DNA from: Ciona savignyi
Lineage: Eukaryota > Chordata > Ascidiacea > Phlebobranchia > Cionidae
Length of the DNA stretch: 64,000 nt
Direction of reading: 5' to 3'
Assembly (NCBI GenBank): GCA_000149265.1
Contig: CH003387.1
Location: 87,815-151,814 of the forward strand
A program made the translations under genes and the position numbers. The notes beneath the pieces were generated by a model that was given only the letters and a program-made list of their open reading frames with translations, did no database searches and was not told the DNA's origin. Below are positions 35,797-46,399 of this stretch, piece by piece; the first letter of the stretch is position 1; each line of letters opens with the position of its first letter.

Positions 35797-37737
35797 TTTA
35801 GTCACAGTGTTGATAAAACTTCTTAACAATATTAACAAACCAAAACTAAAAGTTCCTAAAAAGTTCAAACAAAATGAATAAGTTTACTTAAAAGCTCAAA
35901 ATCAATTGTTTGTAAAAGTAACAAAATATTTGATCATCGTCTCCACTGCCAATCAACAGCACCAACCAATTGAAAGAAAATATTTTTTTAGCTCGTCTCT
36001 AAAAAAACCAGCATCCCGTGAAAAAAAATTTGAGCCCATGTTTCTAACTGGATTCATATTTAGAGATGGGGGAATTGTTTGCCTCCAGTTACCATTCACC
36101 AGTTTTCCATTTGCATCTAATCTATCCCCCAACACATCCGATGAACGAGAAGATTGAATTGGAGGAAGTTATGTAGAACTACACATGCCTGTACGATACG
36201 TTCTGCCGTTTCAGGGTCACAATTAAGCATTTTGTAAAAAACACTTGCCACCTAACAGCTAGTATTCCAAAGGCATTTTCTACCACTCTTCTGCCGCGGC
36301 TCAGTCTGTAATTAAAAATCTGGCTGTCTTCATTTAAATGCCGACCTGGATATGGCTTAACAATTCCTTTTTTTAACGGAAAGGCATCATCTGCAGCGAA
36401 ATAAAATGGTACACATATATCTGAACCTGGCAAGTAGGCTGGTGTTGGAATGTTTAAAGTTCCTTTGTCAAACATTTGGCCAATTTTGGAGTTGCTCAAA
36501 ACACCGCCATCACTGTGACGGCCTGAATCCCCAATATCCACTAATAAAAAGCGGTAATGAGGATCGCATATCGCCAACAACACAATTGAAAAATAACTCT
36601 TGTAGTTATAAAATTCTGTTCCACTATTTGGCGGGGCCTTGATTCTTATATGCTTACCATCAATTGCACCTATGCAATTACCACACTGCCATAATTCATT
36701 AAATTCCTTTGCTATCTGTAGCCACTTTTCTGTTGTGGGAGGCTGCAATACTGTTGGAACTAACACATCCCATAGTGCTAAACATAGGCGTCGATTTTTT
36801 TGCGTTGTAAACGAAAACTGGGGTGGCGCCAAGACGGCATAAATTTATTTAGCTGTAACCAACTTTAAAACAGGCAAAAATTAGCCGACTTCGCACAATC
36901 GCTACGAATCGTTCCCTATTAGTGAATCACTATATATCTTTATAGCACTACAGATTCGTCTTGTTATTTAATTATTTGGAAGATTGCGTCGGCAACCGCA
37001 GGCGGCAAGAGAAAAAAAACACGTCGGCATTCGAATGTATGGAAAGCCCCTTATTTATATAGAATAACGTTGACGTTGTTTTAATCGCGACGATGGATGG
37101 ATATAAATAATAACATTGAAAGAAGTTCCGGGCCTTTTTTTCGATTTACATGCTGTCATTGGAGGCTTTTGAGGATTTTTTCGTATTTATTGGAAAATAA
37201 TTTAAACACAACGTAAAAAACACAAGAGTTTTATAACGAAAAAAAATATTTATTACTATCCAAGTCCAAAACGATGTCCAAACCGACTTTATTTAGTAAG
37301 GCACAAACAACTTTCCATTGTTAAAGTTAATTTGCCCCTCCGTGTACTTCTATTAAACGCCCCTTGTCGAACGGAGAATCCGCGTGTTTCTTTTAGATGA
37401 CTCATACCCACGCCACAATCGCCGATACGAATGTAAGATAATAGGGAAGTGTTTCTTTGAAATGCGATTTTCAGGTAACGGCAGAAGGCGAGAAATGGAT
37501 TTATAAAGATAACGGTGGCTATTTTAATTTAGAAACAATTTGTACAATAACAAATTTGTAATCTCACCAGATGGATACCGGCGAGTTAAAATAATTTTAT
37601 ATTTTGACGTTTCGTTTAGCATGTATAAATATAATCTAAAGTTATATCGGTCGGTTTAACATAGGCTATAGTTTTAAAACGGTTACATTACGATACTTGG
37701 TATAACTTTAGTTTTAATACGCAGTCCTCGAAATTCG

Positions 37738-37807
37738 CCACGGCAAAAGGCAATTGCCGTGGACTTTTGCCAAATAACTAAAGCCCACGGCAAAAAAATG
37801 CCGTGGG
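37738..37807. repeat. Paired short hairpins
   Basis: CCACGGCAA..TTGCCGTGG (37738-37762) and CCCACGGCA..TGCCGTGGG (37784-37807) are two stem-loops with nearly the same stem, about 20 bp apart. They can also pair with each other. They lie inside the hAT element and may be a micro-insertion or a duplicated cruciform. Confidence 0.6.
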
Positions 37808-38420
37808 TTTTTTTAGATCACTTACTAATTGCAAAAAAACTGTCAAAATATAAATAAAATAGTTATAAAGCGCACGGCGGCACTTTTATTAAGTTTTTAT
37901 CAAATTACAACGTTCTAACACAAAACTCGAAACTTAAAATTCAATTACGCTAGCAGAAAGCTGTCAACCAAATCTCCGAGAGACTACGTCGCTTTGATCG
38001 TTGCACCCGATTTGCTGAGTTGACAATTCGGCAATTTTAATTAGATAAATATATGGAGCGCGTGTCTGGCAATCGCATGTATTTCCTCATTCGGTATTAT
38101 TGAAAGTGTAGTCCTCTATTATTAACTAGATATATGCTTCCTACTATTCTAACATTGACGTTGGATTCAGAATTTGTAGTTTTTTGGAGCTATTGCTATG
38201 TATTGTATTTTCATATAATAGAGAGATTACAAATTAAACAATGTCGGTTAAGTGTTTTTGCCATGTGTCTTAGCTGACAGACTACTATTGCGCAATTGAC
38301 TCTTGTCCAACGCACTTTAGCGCGGTGTCGCCCCAAATTAGAATAAACTTACCTCCGGATTTCGCGATTATTTAGTACTGCTTATAGATAATATTGTGTT
38401 AAAAATCAAACTATCAGCTT

Positions 38421-38517
38421 GTGAATGCTTGCGTATATTACGTTGACAATTAAACAATCGACGTGTGAATGGTGCGTATATTACGTTGACAATCAAACAA
38501 TCGACGTGTGAATGGTG
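38421..38517. repeat. Tandem repeat, two copies plus partial (~44 bp unit)
   Basis: GTGAATG..GCGTATATTACGTTGACAA (abbreviated) recurs at 38421 and 38465, with a partial third start near 38508. The copies differ at only a few positions, so the duplication is younger than much of the host element. Confidence 0.8.
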
Positions 38518-40259
38518 TTATGTATAGGTGAAATTTATTAACCTTTCAAAATAATAATGAACTTGTGTGTTATTTAAGGTTGCGATTTTTATGATTCTGT
38601 GCTACAAATTATTTGTTTTTACAGTAAACACATTGTAAAAAATACCGTAATGAGTGAAAAAAACTGGGGTGGCAAGTATGGTATATTTTGTATGTTGCCA
38701 CCCCGCATTTTTTACTGGGGTGGCATGCCACCCCTGCCACCCCGGGAATCGACGCCAGTGGTGCTAAACAACATTCCTTTACAATCAGACCTACTGTAGT
38801 ATGGCCCACCCTAAAGGAAAATGCCAAATGTACCTGAGAGGCACCGGTTGCAAGATATCTGAAAGAGAATAATTATTTGACCAGTACAGTTATTTATTAT
38901 CAGACTGATAATTTTTATTGATAAGTTACATACAGGTACTGGTGGTTCTTATATACATAAAGCTTACATGTATGAAACTGACTAATATGTTGTACTTTTT
39001 TACACTAGCATGAACAATGACATTGTTGTACTGGCACTCATAAACATTAAAATATACCACACTATATGTAACGGTACCGGTAAACACCAACCAGGATCAC
39101 ACCTTATGGTCAAGATTAAACGTTGTTTGGGTGGAATTGCTTTTCTCCAGCGGGTATCTATCTTTCTTGTATATCCGGCTTTCCACTAGTTTAAGCAAAA
39201 TATAAAATTGCTCCTTGCTCATTCTTAAATATTGATGGCAATTTTTTGGGTTTCCATCGCTTAACAATTCTTCGGCAAGAACACAAACTCAGATTTTAAA
39301 TTTCTTTCTTTTAATATGTCGTGTACCCACCAAACCTCTCTAGAAGAAAGACCATAGAAAAGAACATACTGTATGGTGTTGATATATATTGATATACAAT
39401 ATACCGATAAATAGTCTAACAGTACCATATAATACATTAACCAACCAATTTGCAATGATGAGCATATAAGTATGGTTAAATATAATTCAATATAGTTAAA
39501 AGTTTAAAAATAAAGTTTTAGTACCGGTAATAACTTTTTATGTGTGAGCGTACTGTGACTTGAAATCCAAACTATAAAAGGAATTAAATAAATAGCCTTA
39601 ATGTCTTACCTGCTGGGATCACACACAGTTTCATACATTAAGTATGCTTCAATCACTTTTATTGTCAACTCCACCGTTTTTAACTTTAATTCCTCCATAA
39701 CTAGGCTAAAATTTTAAATAAAGTTGGTTAACTAGGAGTATTGGACCTAATCCACGAAGAAAAACAACTATACCTATATCACAGACTAAATTTCTAACCA
39801 AACTATGCTGCAATATTTAAAAAAATGCATATTTTTGCTTTCAACCATATTTGAAGCTGTGCGGCTTCTGCGGCAAAGTAGAAATTTTTCTACTCGGCCG
39901 CAGGACCGAGAAAATTGACCGCTTATTGGCGCACAAGCCGCTAAAAATAGCCGTTGCGGCGATGTGTGCATAGACACGCGGCAGAGCCGCGCCGTAAGCA
40001 CTCTGCGGCAGCCGCAGAAGGGTATGTGTGCATCCGCCTTTATATTCCAAAGTAGTGCATGCAAAACACGAAGCATATTAAAATGTTTTGAATTGTTCGA
40101 GTGATGCAAGTAGCGATGCCCAGTCCAGCGTGGAGAATCCTCATGCGTTTGCAGCAACAACCACTTGAGTATGTTTTGGTATTCTGAAAAAATATATCGA
40201 GAGCGGCAAATCGCATAACCCAACGAGCAGGAGGCCTTAATGACCTAAGCAGACAGACA

Positions 40260-40800
40260 CCTATTGTGAATAATTCTCATATGCCAGATGAGAAAATCCT
40301 TGAAGGACTACAGGCGTTTTGCAGATGACGGTATAAGGTTTACGGTTAAGGTCAAAATTGCAATACCATTTATCATTCATTCCTTGCACAGTAAATGCAA
40401 AAGGAATGAATCCTGGACTACCAAATTTATTTGGTGTCCGGAACAATACACAAAAAGCATAGTAGAATCGCCGTAAATTTGCTTGAACCGGGTTTGGACC
40501 CCAGAAATACGACCGCGCAATTTTGCCGCTGCGTCGAACGCCTGCCCCCTCCCTACATTTCTGTAGATCCAGCCCAAGTGACTGAAAGAAACAAGTGTGC
40601 TTGCATCCATCCATCCGTTCTTGCTGACTGTGCGAATCCCAAAAAAACTTCCTTTACCTCCTCGCTCGAACTGGGAAATTATTAACATGCCTTATACTGA
40701 CCTGCTCTTTTGTTGAGACGCCGGTCGTCTCGTCTACCATGATGGAAAACCATTTCACCATTTCATTCGAGATTTACTCTCTAGCCATCGTCACTGTTAC
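40260..40800 (-). pseudogene. hAT transposase (DUF4371-like) pseudogene fragment
   Basis: The minus strand contains NEMVKWFSIMVDETTGVSTK (about 40770), the first catalytic-region block of DUF4371-type hAT proteins, where relatives read ADETTD. It is followed by GRGQAFDAAAKLRGRISGVQ (about 40545), equivalent to 'CRGQxYDGAxNMxG', and VYCSGHQINLVVQDSF (about 40440), equivalent to 'HCxxHxLNLVxxD'. Stops and frameshifts lie between and after the blocks. It lies about 220 bp outside the Harbinger right end. Confidence 0.65.
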
Positions 40801-41227
40801 TGGCCATAAACTTTAAAAATTGGCGTATGTGTCCACGAAAGGCCTTGTCTGTCTGCCCATGGTTACTTTCATCTCTGCTATTAATTGTGACGCACGGCCG
40901 GTCTCCACTGACAAGGTTGTGGTGTGCATTATTAGCACATTGACGATGCAGGCTATGTTTGTTTGCATTGACGATGCTCTGGCTATGTTTGCGAAGAGCA
41001 GCAACTCTACCCCTGTTCCAGTCACCAAATCCAAATGGGGTATTTATTGATTTTTCAGGCGATCATCAAAAGTGGCAATGGCGAGGACGGCCTGTTAGTA
41101 GTAGACAGACGGAGCTGGCTGGCATTCATTGACTGTTGTGGTGCATTTCGTTGAAAAAACGAAGTTATTTGTGCCGGTGTTGGTCGATTTGGCGTCTCTT
41201 ATTTTTAGACAAATGTCATCATAAGAC
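40801..41227. other. Decayed stretch, no clear gene
   Basis: Opposite-strand ORFs at 40813-41050 overlap exactly and are shadows. TTTGCATTGACGATGC / CACATTGACGATGC near 40930-40975 is a short direct repeat. Confidence 0.3.
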
Positions 41228-41353
41228 ATAAAACTGCCTTATGCCTGTAAAAATGTCCAGTTCGAAATATAAAACTGCCTTCTCGTCTATGTAAAAAAAT
41301 GACCACTTCGAAATATAAAACTGCCTCCCGTATATATAAAAATGTCCACGTCG
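41228..41353. repeat. Tandem repeat, three diverged copies (~41-46 bp unit)
   Basis: ATAAAACTGCCT recurs at 41228, 41269 and 41315. Each is followed by a variable segment and then AATGTCCAGTTCG, AATGACCACTTCG or AATGTCCACGTCG. The array abuts a SINE fragment. Confidence 0.8.
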
Positions 41354-41528
41354 GGGTTTAACACACGGGCAATCGTCGGATTACCGGAGGTTTTGCAGTA
41401 TGTTATATAGAATACACCCGTTCCTTCCTTTTTGTAGAACCCATTAATTCGCTGGTTCAGGCAAAGTCCGTTCCGTTAAGTAAGTGTGCCTGCCTTGACG
41501 TTGTTTGGATTGAAAGGCGGACTCACTT
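41354..41528 (-). mobile_element. tRNA-derived SINE fragment, copy 4a
   Basis: Segments of the common SINE are present in minus orientation: CACACGGGCAATCGTCGG, GTAGAACCCATTAATTCGC and GATTGAAAGGCGGACTCAC. Internal deletions are evident. It meets copy 4b head to head. Confidence 0.7.
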
Positions 41529-41539
41529 TACGTGCATTC

Positions 41540-41700
41540 TTCCTCCGGCCGGTTAGTCTGGCGGTTATGAGAAAGTGTTGTAATCTTTATATGTGGAATG
41601 GTTTGTGGAAAATAGTGTCTGTCCTGCTTAAAAGCTCCAGTTGCTCGCTCGGTCGGTGCGTCGCCTTTCAATCAAATGGTTGCTAGCCAGTCGGTCCTGT
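41540..41700 (+). mobile_element. tRNA-derived SINE fragment, copy 4b
   Basis: The plus-oriented head CCGGTTAGTCTGGCGGTTA is followed by about 80 bp of unrelated DNA. Head sequence then resumes with GTGCGTCGCCTTTCAATC and GCTAGCCAGTCGGTC. The interruption, together with the neighbouring minus copy, makes a head-to-head pair. Confidence 0.6.
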
Positions 41701-42650
41701 AAGACTGGAAATAACAAAGCAGGTCGTCAATTAATTCACTGAAATAAACATGAATATCACCTATCCTGTATCCTTGTACCGTGCCACATACTTAGGTAGG
41801 AGGAGCTTATCATGCAATTGTTTTTTAAACAGAAGCGGTTTAAGTTAGCAAAGTTTTTTCTTGTGTCATCATTATTTATTACTGGGTCAAAAAGTAATAA
41901 ATAAACCTTAATTTAATTAAAAATATGTGGTAGATCTTCTCTTGTTCAAGATTAATAATTACAATTGCCTCCGTGAGTATTAGGATTGTTTCGCGACGTC
42001 TACCGGTACCAGTAACATCTGAAATGATCGTATGTGGCATTTTAGGCGATTGGTAAAAAACATCACACAAACATTGAAAGGAACTTTATGTAATGCAAAA
42101 AAAACAAAAGAAAATCATGTAACAATTGTAAATACTCAGTCAGCATTTTAACATCATTTGGTTCTAAAATTCCATATTGGATGAAGTAGAGTAGTGTGAC
42201 AACATGCTTGTGTTTTACCACGTACTTACCTAATCTGTTTTAGCTTTTCCACAGTGCAGTTTTCCACACACGCATCGAAGTTATATAGCCATATATGTCT
42301 AATCAATTAACAGAAGATTCATCATCATGTTCATCCCAACTTAACGATATTTGGCAGTCAAAACTTACAAAAACCAATGCGCTATTATTATTGTTTTCAC
42401 ATAAAAAACTATTTCCATCGAATTCAAAGAAATAAACATCTTTCTATTATTACCTTCCTTCGTCTGATTAAAATCAATGCGTTAAAGTGGCGTGTCGCAT
42501 GCGTCATTTTTTGGTGAACAGCGCGTCTCTGATTTATGTTGCAGAAAATTCCAAAAGCGAATTAATAATTTCTTTACTGAAAAGTACTAACTAGTTTTTG
42601 TATGTTAAATTAATTCGCTAGGTGTCTGTCTGTCTCTCTTCCCGACTCAG
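41701..42650. other. Non-coding stretch
   Basis: No gene recognised. A TACCGGTACC palindrome is at 42001-42010. The 63-codon minus ORF at 41879-42070 has no motif. Confidence 0.35.
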
Positions 42651-42654
42651 ATAA

Positions 42655-42935
42655 TAAAGCAAAGCACTTAAAACGTAGAAATTGTACGTGTCCAAATGGT
42701 TGTTAAAGCGACCGATACATATACCGACTTACTATACAAAAACGGTCCAAGTGACGAGCTCATCATGGGTTCGAAACTTAGCTCGGTAAAAAAAAAACGT
42801 AGAAATTAAACTGTAGTACGGTCGTGTGGCCTAATGGTTAACGCGACCGATACATATGTATACCAACTATTTAAAAAAAACGGTGTAAGGGACGAACGAG
42901 CCCATCATAGGTTCGAAACTTAACCCGGTAAAATA
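42655..42935 (+). repeat. Tandem pair of tRNA-like SINE units
   Basis: Two ~140-bp units stand in tandem. Each has an A-box-like segment (second unit: TGGCCTAATGG), GCGACCGATACATAT, a spacer and a B-box-like GGTTCGAAACTTA, ending in AAAACGTAGAAATT or AAAATAAACG. The second unit is better preserved. This is a different tRNA-derived family from the ~290-bp SINE. No intact cloverleaf is formed, so it is not called a tRNA gene. Confidence 0.65.
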
Positions 42936-42959
42936 AAAATAAACGTATGTTTTTTAAAG

Positions 42960-43709
42960 CAAGGGGCGTGCAACATACGGCCCGCGGTACGTACCTATTT
43001 ACGTGGCCCCGCTACATACAGACTTTGTGCTTCGTAGCCTATTCATTGAAAACTTTTTCTGGATTCATTGACGTTTTTTTGACTACAGTATAAAGAAGAT
43101 ACGTTACACTGCAAAATCAAATTCCGTCTGCAGTACTGTGATGACCTCCCACTGTTCAGCATACATAATGTAGTAGTCTAGTACTTTGTATGAAGAAACT
43201 GGCAGTGTGAGTGGGGGTGGTGGTAGTAGGTACAGTATTACTGTGTGAAATACTACATTTTGCCTAATCAAATTGTAGTCCGCCCGGTTGATAGTGGTTA
43301 AGTGCGTCGCCTTTCAATCGAAAGGTTGCAGGTGCGAAACTGGTCGCTAGCTAGTCGGCTGTGTCCTTGGGCAAGGCACTTTACGGACATTGCCTGAACC
43401 TAGCGGATTAATGGGTTCTACCAAATTGAAGGAACATGTATCATATACAACACATTGCAATAGCTCCGGTAACCCGACGATGGGCGCGAGGTGATCTGAC
43501 GATTGCCCGTGTGTTAACCCCCTTGGTTTTCCCATTCACGGGGATAAAGATGAAAATATCCTATCCTAAGTTAGTTACAAAAAAAGCATTTGCCAAAAAA
43601 GGAAAGCAGTCATAAAAAAATATGATTTGTTTGATGGTGTGGCCCGCGCGGTATCTCTATACTTGTACGTTGTGTGTGGCCCATTGCGAAAAACAGTTGC
43701 ACGCCCCTG
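42960..43709. mobile_element. Non-autonomous hAT element containing a SINE (750 bp)
   Basis: Ends CAAGGGGCGTGCAAC and GTTGCACGCCCCTG are flanked by the exact 8-bp duplication TTTTAAAG (42952-42959 and 43710-43717). Subterminal CGGCCCGCGG and GGCCCGCGCGG are inverted. A full SINE (43279-43568) occupies the middle, so the element itself is only about 460 bp. The SINE arrived either before a jump of the composite or after insertion. Confidence 0.92.
43279..43568 (+). mobile_element. tRNA-derived SINE, copy 5 (nested)
   Basis: Full-length plus-strand copy inside the hAT element. Head: GTTAAGTGCGTCGCC, the CCTTTCAATCGAAAGG helix and GCAGGTGCGAAACTGG. Body: CTTGGGCAAGGCACTTTACG and GGTAACCCGACGATGGGCGC. 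Tail: ATATCCTATCCTA. Among the best-preserved copies; the head's A box is damaged (GTTGATAGTGG). Confidence 0.9.
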
Positions 43710-43717
43710 TTTTAAAG

Positions 43718-44685
43718 CTACATGATGTAGCATATAAAAATATTGCCACAAACCATAGTTGTAGAATATCCGACCAGATATGACTGGAAAGAATGCCATG
43801 TCGCAATTATTTAAATGTTTATTTTAAATTTAATAATATGTATTTAGGCTAATAATGGAAACAAATTATTGCTGTGTAACCTACCTTTATGCAAATAACT
43901 GGGGGTCATCGATTTCCCAACTTAAAGGATGAGACGATTCGTGGTGGAAAAAGATGGTAACCAGGCGGCCACAATGTTCAACTGTTTGCTATGCTCATTT
44001 CGAAGAAAGGGACTGACTACCTTTCTTGTAATAAATATGGTAAGTATAATGCACGCACATTCTCTTATCCTAATTCTAATTAATGACATAATTTCTAGTG
44101 TGCCAAGTAAGTGTGTGTTTGCTTGGTCCAAGATGAGAGAGACTAAATCATCGTCGTAACTGGGGAAACATAAGCAGTTGTTGAACGGGAAATATAGACT
44201 GCGAAGCACACCCCTGATATTCCTGGTCCCAAAATAACAGATTCTATAGCACACAAAACTGAACGAACTGTTTCTTCTTCTAGTAGCACATTTACCATCA
44301 CAAGTTTCAAGCAGGATAACGACTTTTAATGCAGTAAGTAATTTATATAGTTTGGGAGAAGGATCAAACCATCTCACATGAAGAGAAATTGATTTATGGC
44401 CCAGCAATAAATTAGTTGATTTTTACTCGCCGCCCCTTTCCTTCCCTAACTCACTTACTTGTGTTATTATTGATGACATTAAAAAATCACCTTTAGCTCA
44501 CCTTCTCAACATACAAAAACAGAAATACTGCGAAATATTTAATTGGTGCGACGACCGACCCCTGGTGGTCTAATATCGTCAGCATGCTGTACTAGCGATA
44601 GACAAATTGTTGAACGCAGTAATTTGGTGAACGTGTGTGTGATCCTAGAGATATTCCATTATGGCAAATAGAGCACAGAATGTTC
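43718..44685. other. Unassigned stretch with a 161-codon ORF
   Basis: The minus-strand ORF at 43922-44407 is long for this window but has no recognisable motif. A 76-codon opposite-strand ORF lies within it. I do not claim a gene. Confidence 0.25.
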
Positions 44686-44689
44686 ACAC

Positions 44690-44795
44690 CCTTGCGGCCC
44701 GCTATTTATTTTCACCCTTGAAATAGTAGTAATCAGTCAGCTTTTGGGGGCGATTATAAATTAAAGGTTTTTAATTTAACATCCCCCTGTGGTTA
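44690..44795 (-). mobile_element. Fragment of hAT family X
   Basis: GCGGCCCGCTATTTATTTTC, then AGTAATCAGTCAGCTTTTGG, then AAGGTTTTTAATTTAAC follow the subterminal part of the element at 15120-16032 (GCGGCCCGCTAGTCATTTTT, GTATCAGTCAGCTTTTAGG), with gaps. It is a truncated, older copy without ends. Confidence 0.55.
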
Positions 44796-44799
44796 AGAG

Positions 44800-46395
44800 G
44801 GTGCAACCCAAATGTTCGACACAGATCCAACTGATAACCACAGGATAACTGTCCTTACAATAAGATTTCATCACGAAGCAAAGGTGTACACATCCAATAT
44901 CAGAGGACGCAACCAACGACAACAATTCCATAAAGCCATTCAGTCTATTTAAACACCAATTTCACTCTGAAATAATATCAATTAAATTATTTTTAGAACT
45001 TCGTTTTAGTTTTGTCTATATCCTACTTAGTCCTATGTTTTATTAAAGGTTTTCAGTAAGATCGCTGGAAGATACACATCGAAATATAAACAATTCTTAC
45101 CTCAAAAATATATTAAAATGTGAACAACAGTGAGTGCAAAAACCTAGTGAAAATGTCTGTCTTTCTGCTGGCAACAGTTTGTAGCAAGTGGTTCGTGTAA
45201 GTACGTAAGCCTATGCAAAAGTGCGTACCGGTACTCCAAAATACGCGGTGGCCTAGCCGTACTCATCTAAAAACGAGTTTTTACTGCACATTTTTATTAA
45301 CTATTTAACATACCTGGGTAAATCCGCACCAAACACGTGGCGGGGAAGGAACTGTTGCCGTACAAAGAGCCTCAAAATGGAAGCCACCTTAGAAACAGTA
45401 ATAATGCATGTCACCTCTGGTGTTCATTAAATTAGTTACTCTATTAGTTGAATTAATGTTTAACCGCGAAGCTCGTCGATTTCAAATCATTCACTTTAAT
45501 TAATCATGCGTTACGGAAATTCTGTGTCGAAAGTTGTTAGTAGTCATGGGGCACAGAAATACAATTAGTCCCAAGTCGTTAGTTAGTAGGCAGAAAAGTC
45601 CATACATACACTACCACGTAGAATGGCATGGTCCTAGCAATCAATGGGCTCTATACTTACTCGCCGCCACTGTCAACCATTCGCGTGAATTTGTGTCCTG
45701 CTGACATAGACAACTTTTTACCTGGGAGATTATAACTTGTCACAGTTAGTTGCTCGCAACGTGTTCACGGAAAATGACCCGATCTTTACGGTCCCAATTC
45801 TTGCCGCGTGAACGAAAATTCATGACATACCACATGGATCCTGTCCGAAATTGGTATCCATTTAGTAACGGACCGATTAAAAGGAATTGTTAATGCAATC
45901 AGTAATAATTTTACAACCTCTAAAACAAAAAAAAAACACCACAACATTTAAAACCGTGTAAAGAAAGCAAAATACTGTAGAAAGAAAAAAAGTGCTACTT
46001 TCCTTCAATAGTTCAAATCATCGCGGAAACAAAAGGTCCAACATAAAAATCGTCTCTGTCCAACCAAGTCATGGAACACGCTGGATTCATTAGTTATTAA
46101 ATCAATACAAATTTTGGTATATACTACTTGGCCAATATGGAAGATGGCCTTGCTACATACAGATCTGTGTGATACGTGGAACAATTTTAAATACTTACTT
46201 ACTCGGAATGGGATTTTTTGTCAGTCACTACATTGGTAATTTCAAGTCTTGTTTGAATTGCATCAGGTAATATTGATCAAATAAATTCACCAAAGGGTTC
46301 ACGAGAAGGCAGAGAAACCCGTTTCGTCTTATTTTGGCCGTCACGGAGGAAAATGCCTCACTATGTTGGTCAGAAAAGCAAACATAAACTAATTC
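44800..46395. other. Non-coding stretch
   Basis: No gene or element boundary recognised. A TACCGGTA palindrome is at 45226. Confidence 0.35.
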
Positions 46396-46399
46396 CACG

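Larger units (their letters stand above)
36783..38760. mobile_element. Non-autonomous hAT element inserted in HARBI1-like ORF (1,978 bp)
   Basis: The left end CATAGGCGTCGATT and right end AATCGACGCCAGTG are inverted repeats. The exact 8-bp duplication GTGCTAAA (36775-36782 and 38761-38768) belongs to the disrupted transposase codon run. GGGGTGGC motifs occur near both ends (about 36820 and 38665-38740). The interior is non-coding and includes two short hairpins and a tandem repeat. It post-dates the Harbinger insertion. TSD fits nTnnnnAn, reported for Ac-type hAT elements. Confidence 0.93.
35953..39698 (-). pseudogene. HARBI1-like DDE transposase of PIF/Harbinger, interrupted
   Basis: Exons (minus): 39698-39610 (MEELKLKTVELT...), 39339-39103 (VWWVHDILKERN ... 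WRKAIPPKQRLIL), 38858-38769 (YLATGASQVHLAFSFRVG), then, after the hAT insert, 36782-35953. Catalytic blocks are seen in the last part: GAIDGKHIRIKAP (first D), LLVDIGDSGRHSDGGV (second D) and RRVVENAFGILAVRW (E). The C-terminus (about 36135-35953) is in another frame. Lesions: a frameshift near 39280; the hAT insert at codon LA in ECCLA; a slip at the A-run 36236-36241; another at about 36160-36170. In life it would be a nuclear DNA-cutting enzyme; now inactive. Confidence 0.85.
33670..40039 (-). mobile_element. PIF/Harbinger transposon, two-gene, with nested hAT element
   Basis: The left end AAGGCGGATGCACACAT (from 33670) is matched in inverted orientation at the right end (ATGTGTGCATCCGCCT, to 40039). 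A TTA trinucleotide flanks each side (33667-33669 and 40040-40042), the target-duplication length of this superfamily. GCGGCTGCGG-type subterminal repeats lie inside both ends. Both genes expected of PIF/Harbinger are on the minus strand: a HARBI1-like DDE nuclease and a MADF/Myb-like protein. Without the 1,978-bp hAT insert and its 8-bp duplication the element would be about 4.4 kb. Both genes carry lesions, so it is no longer autonomous. Confidence 0.9.

Noticed and set aside
41228-41353. CRISPR-like array
   Set aside because: Three diverged tandem units with no constant spacer length, in clearly eukaryotic transposon-rich DNA.
43922-44407. 161-codon minus-strand ORF
   Set aside because: No motif, no splice or promoter context, and an overlapping opposite-strand ORF. 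Length alone is not enough in this window.
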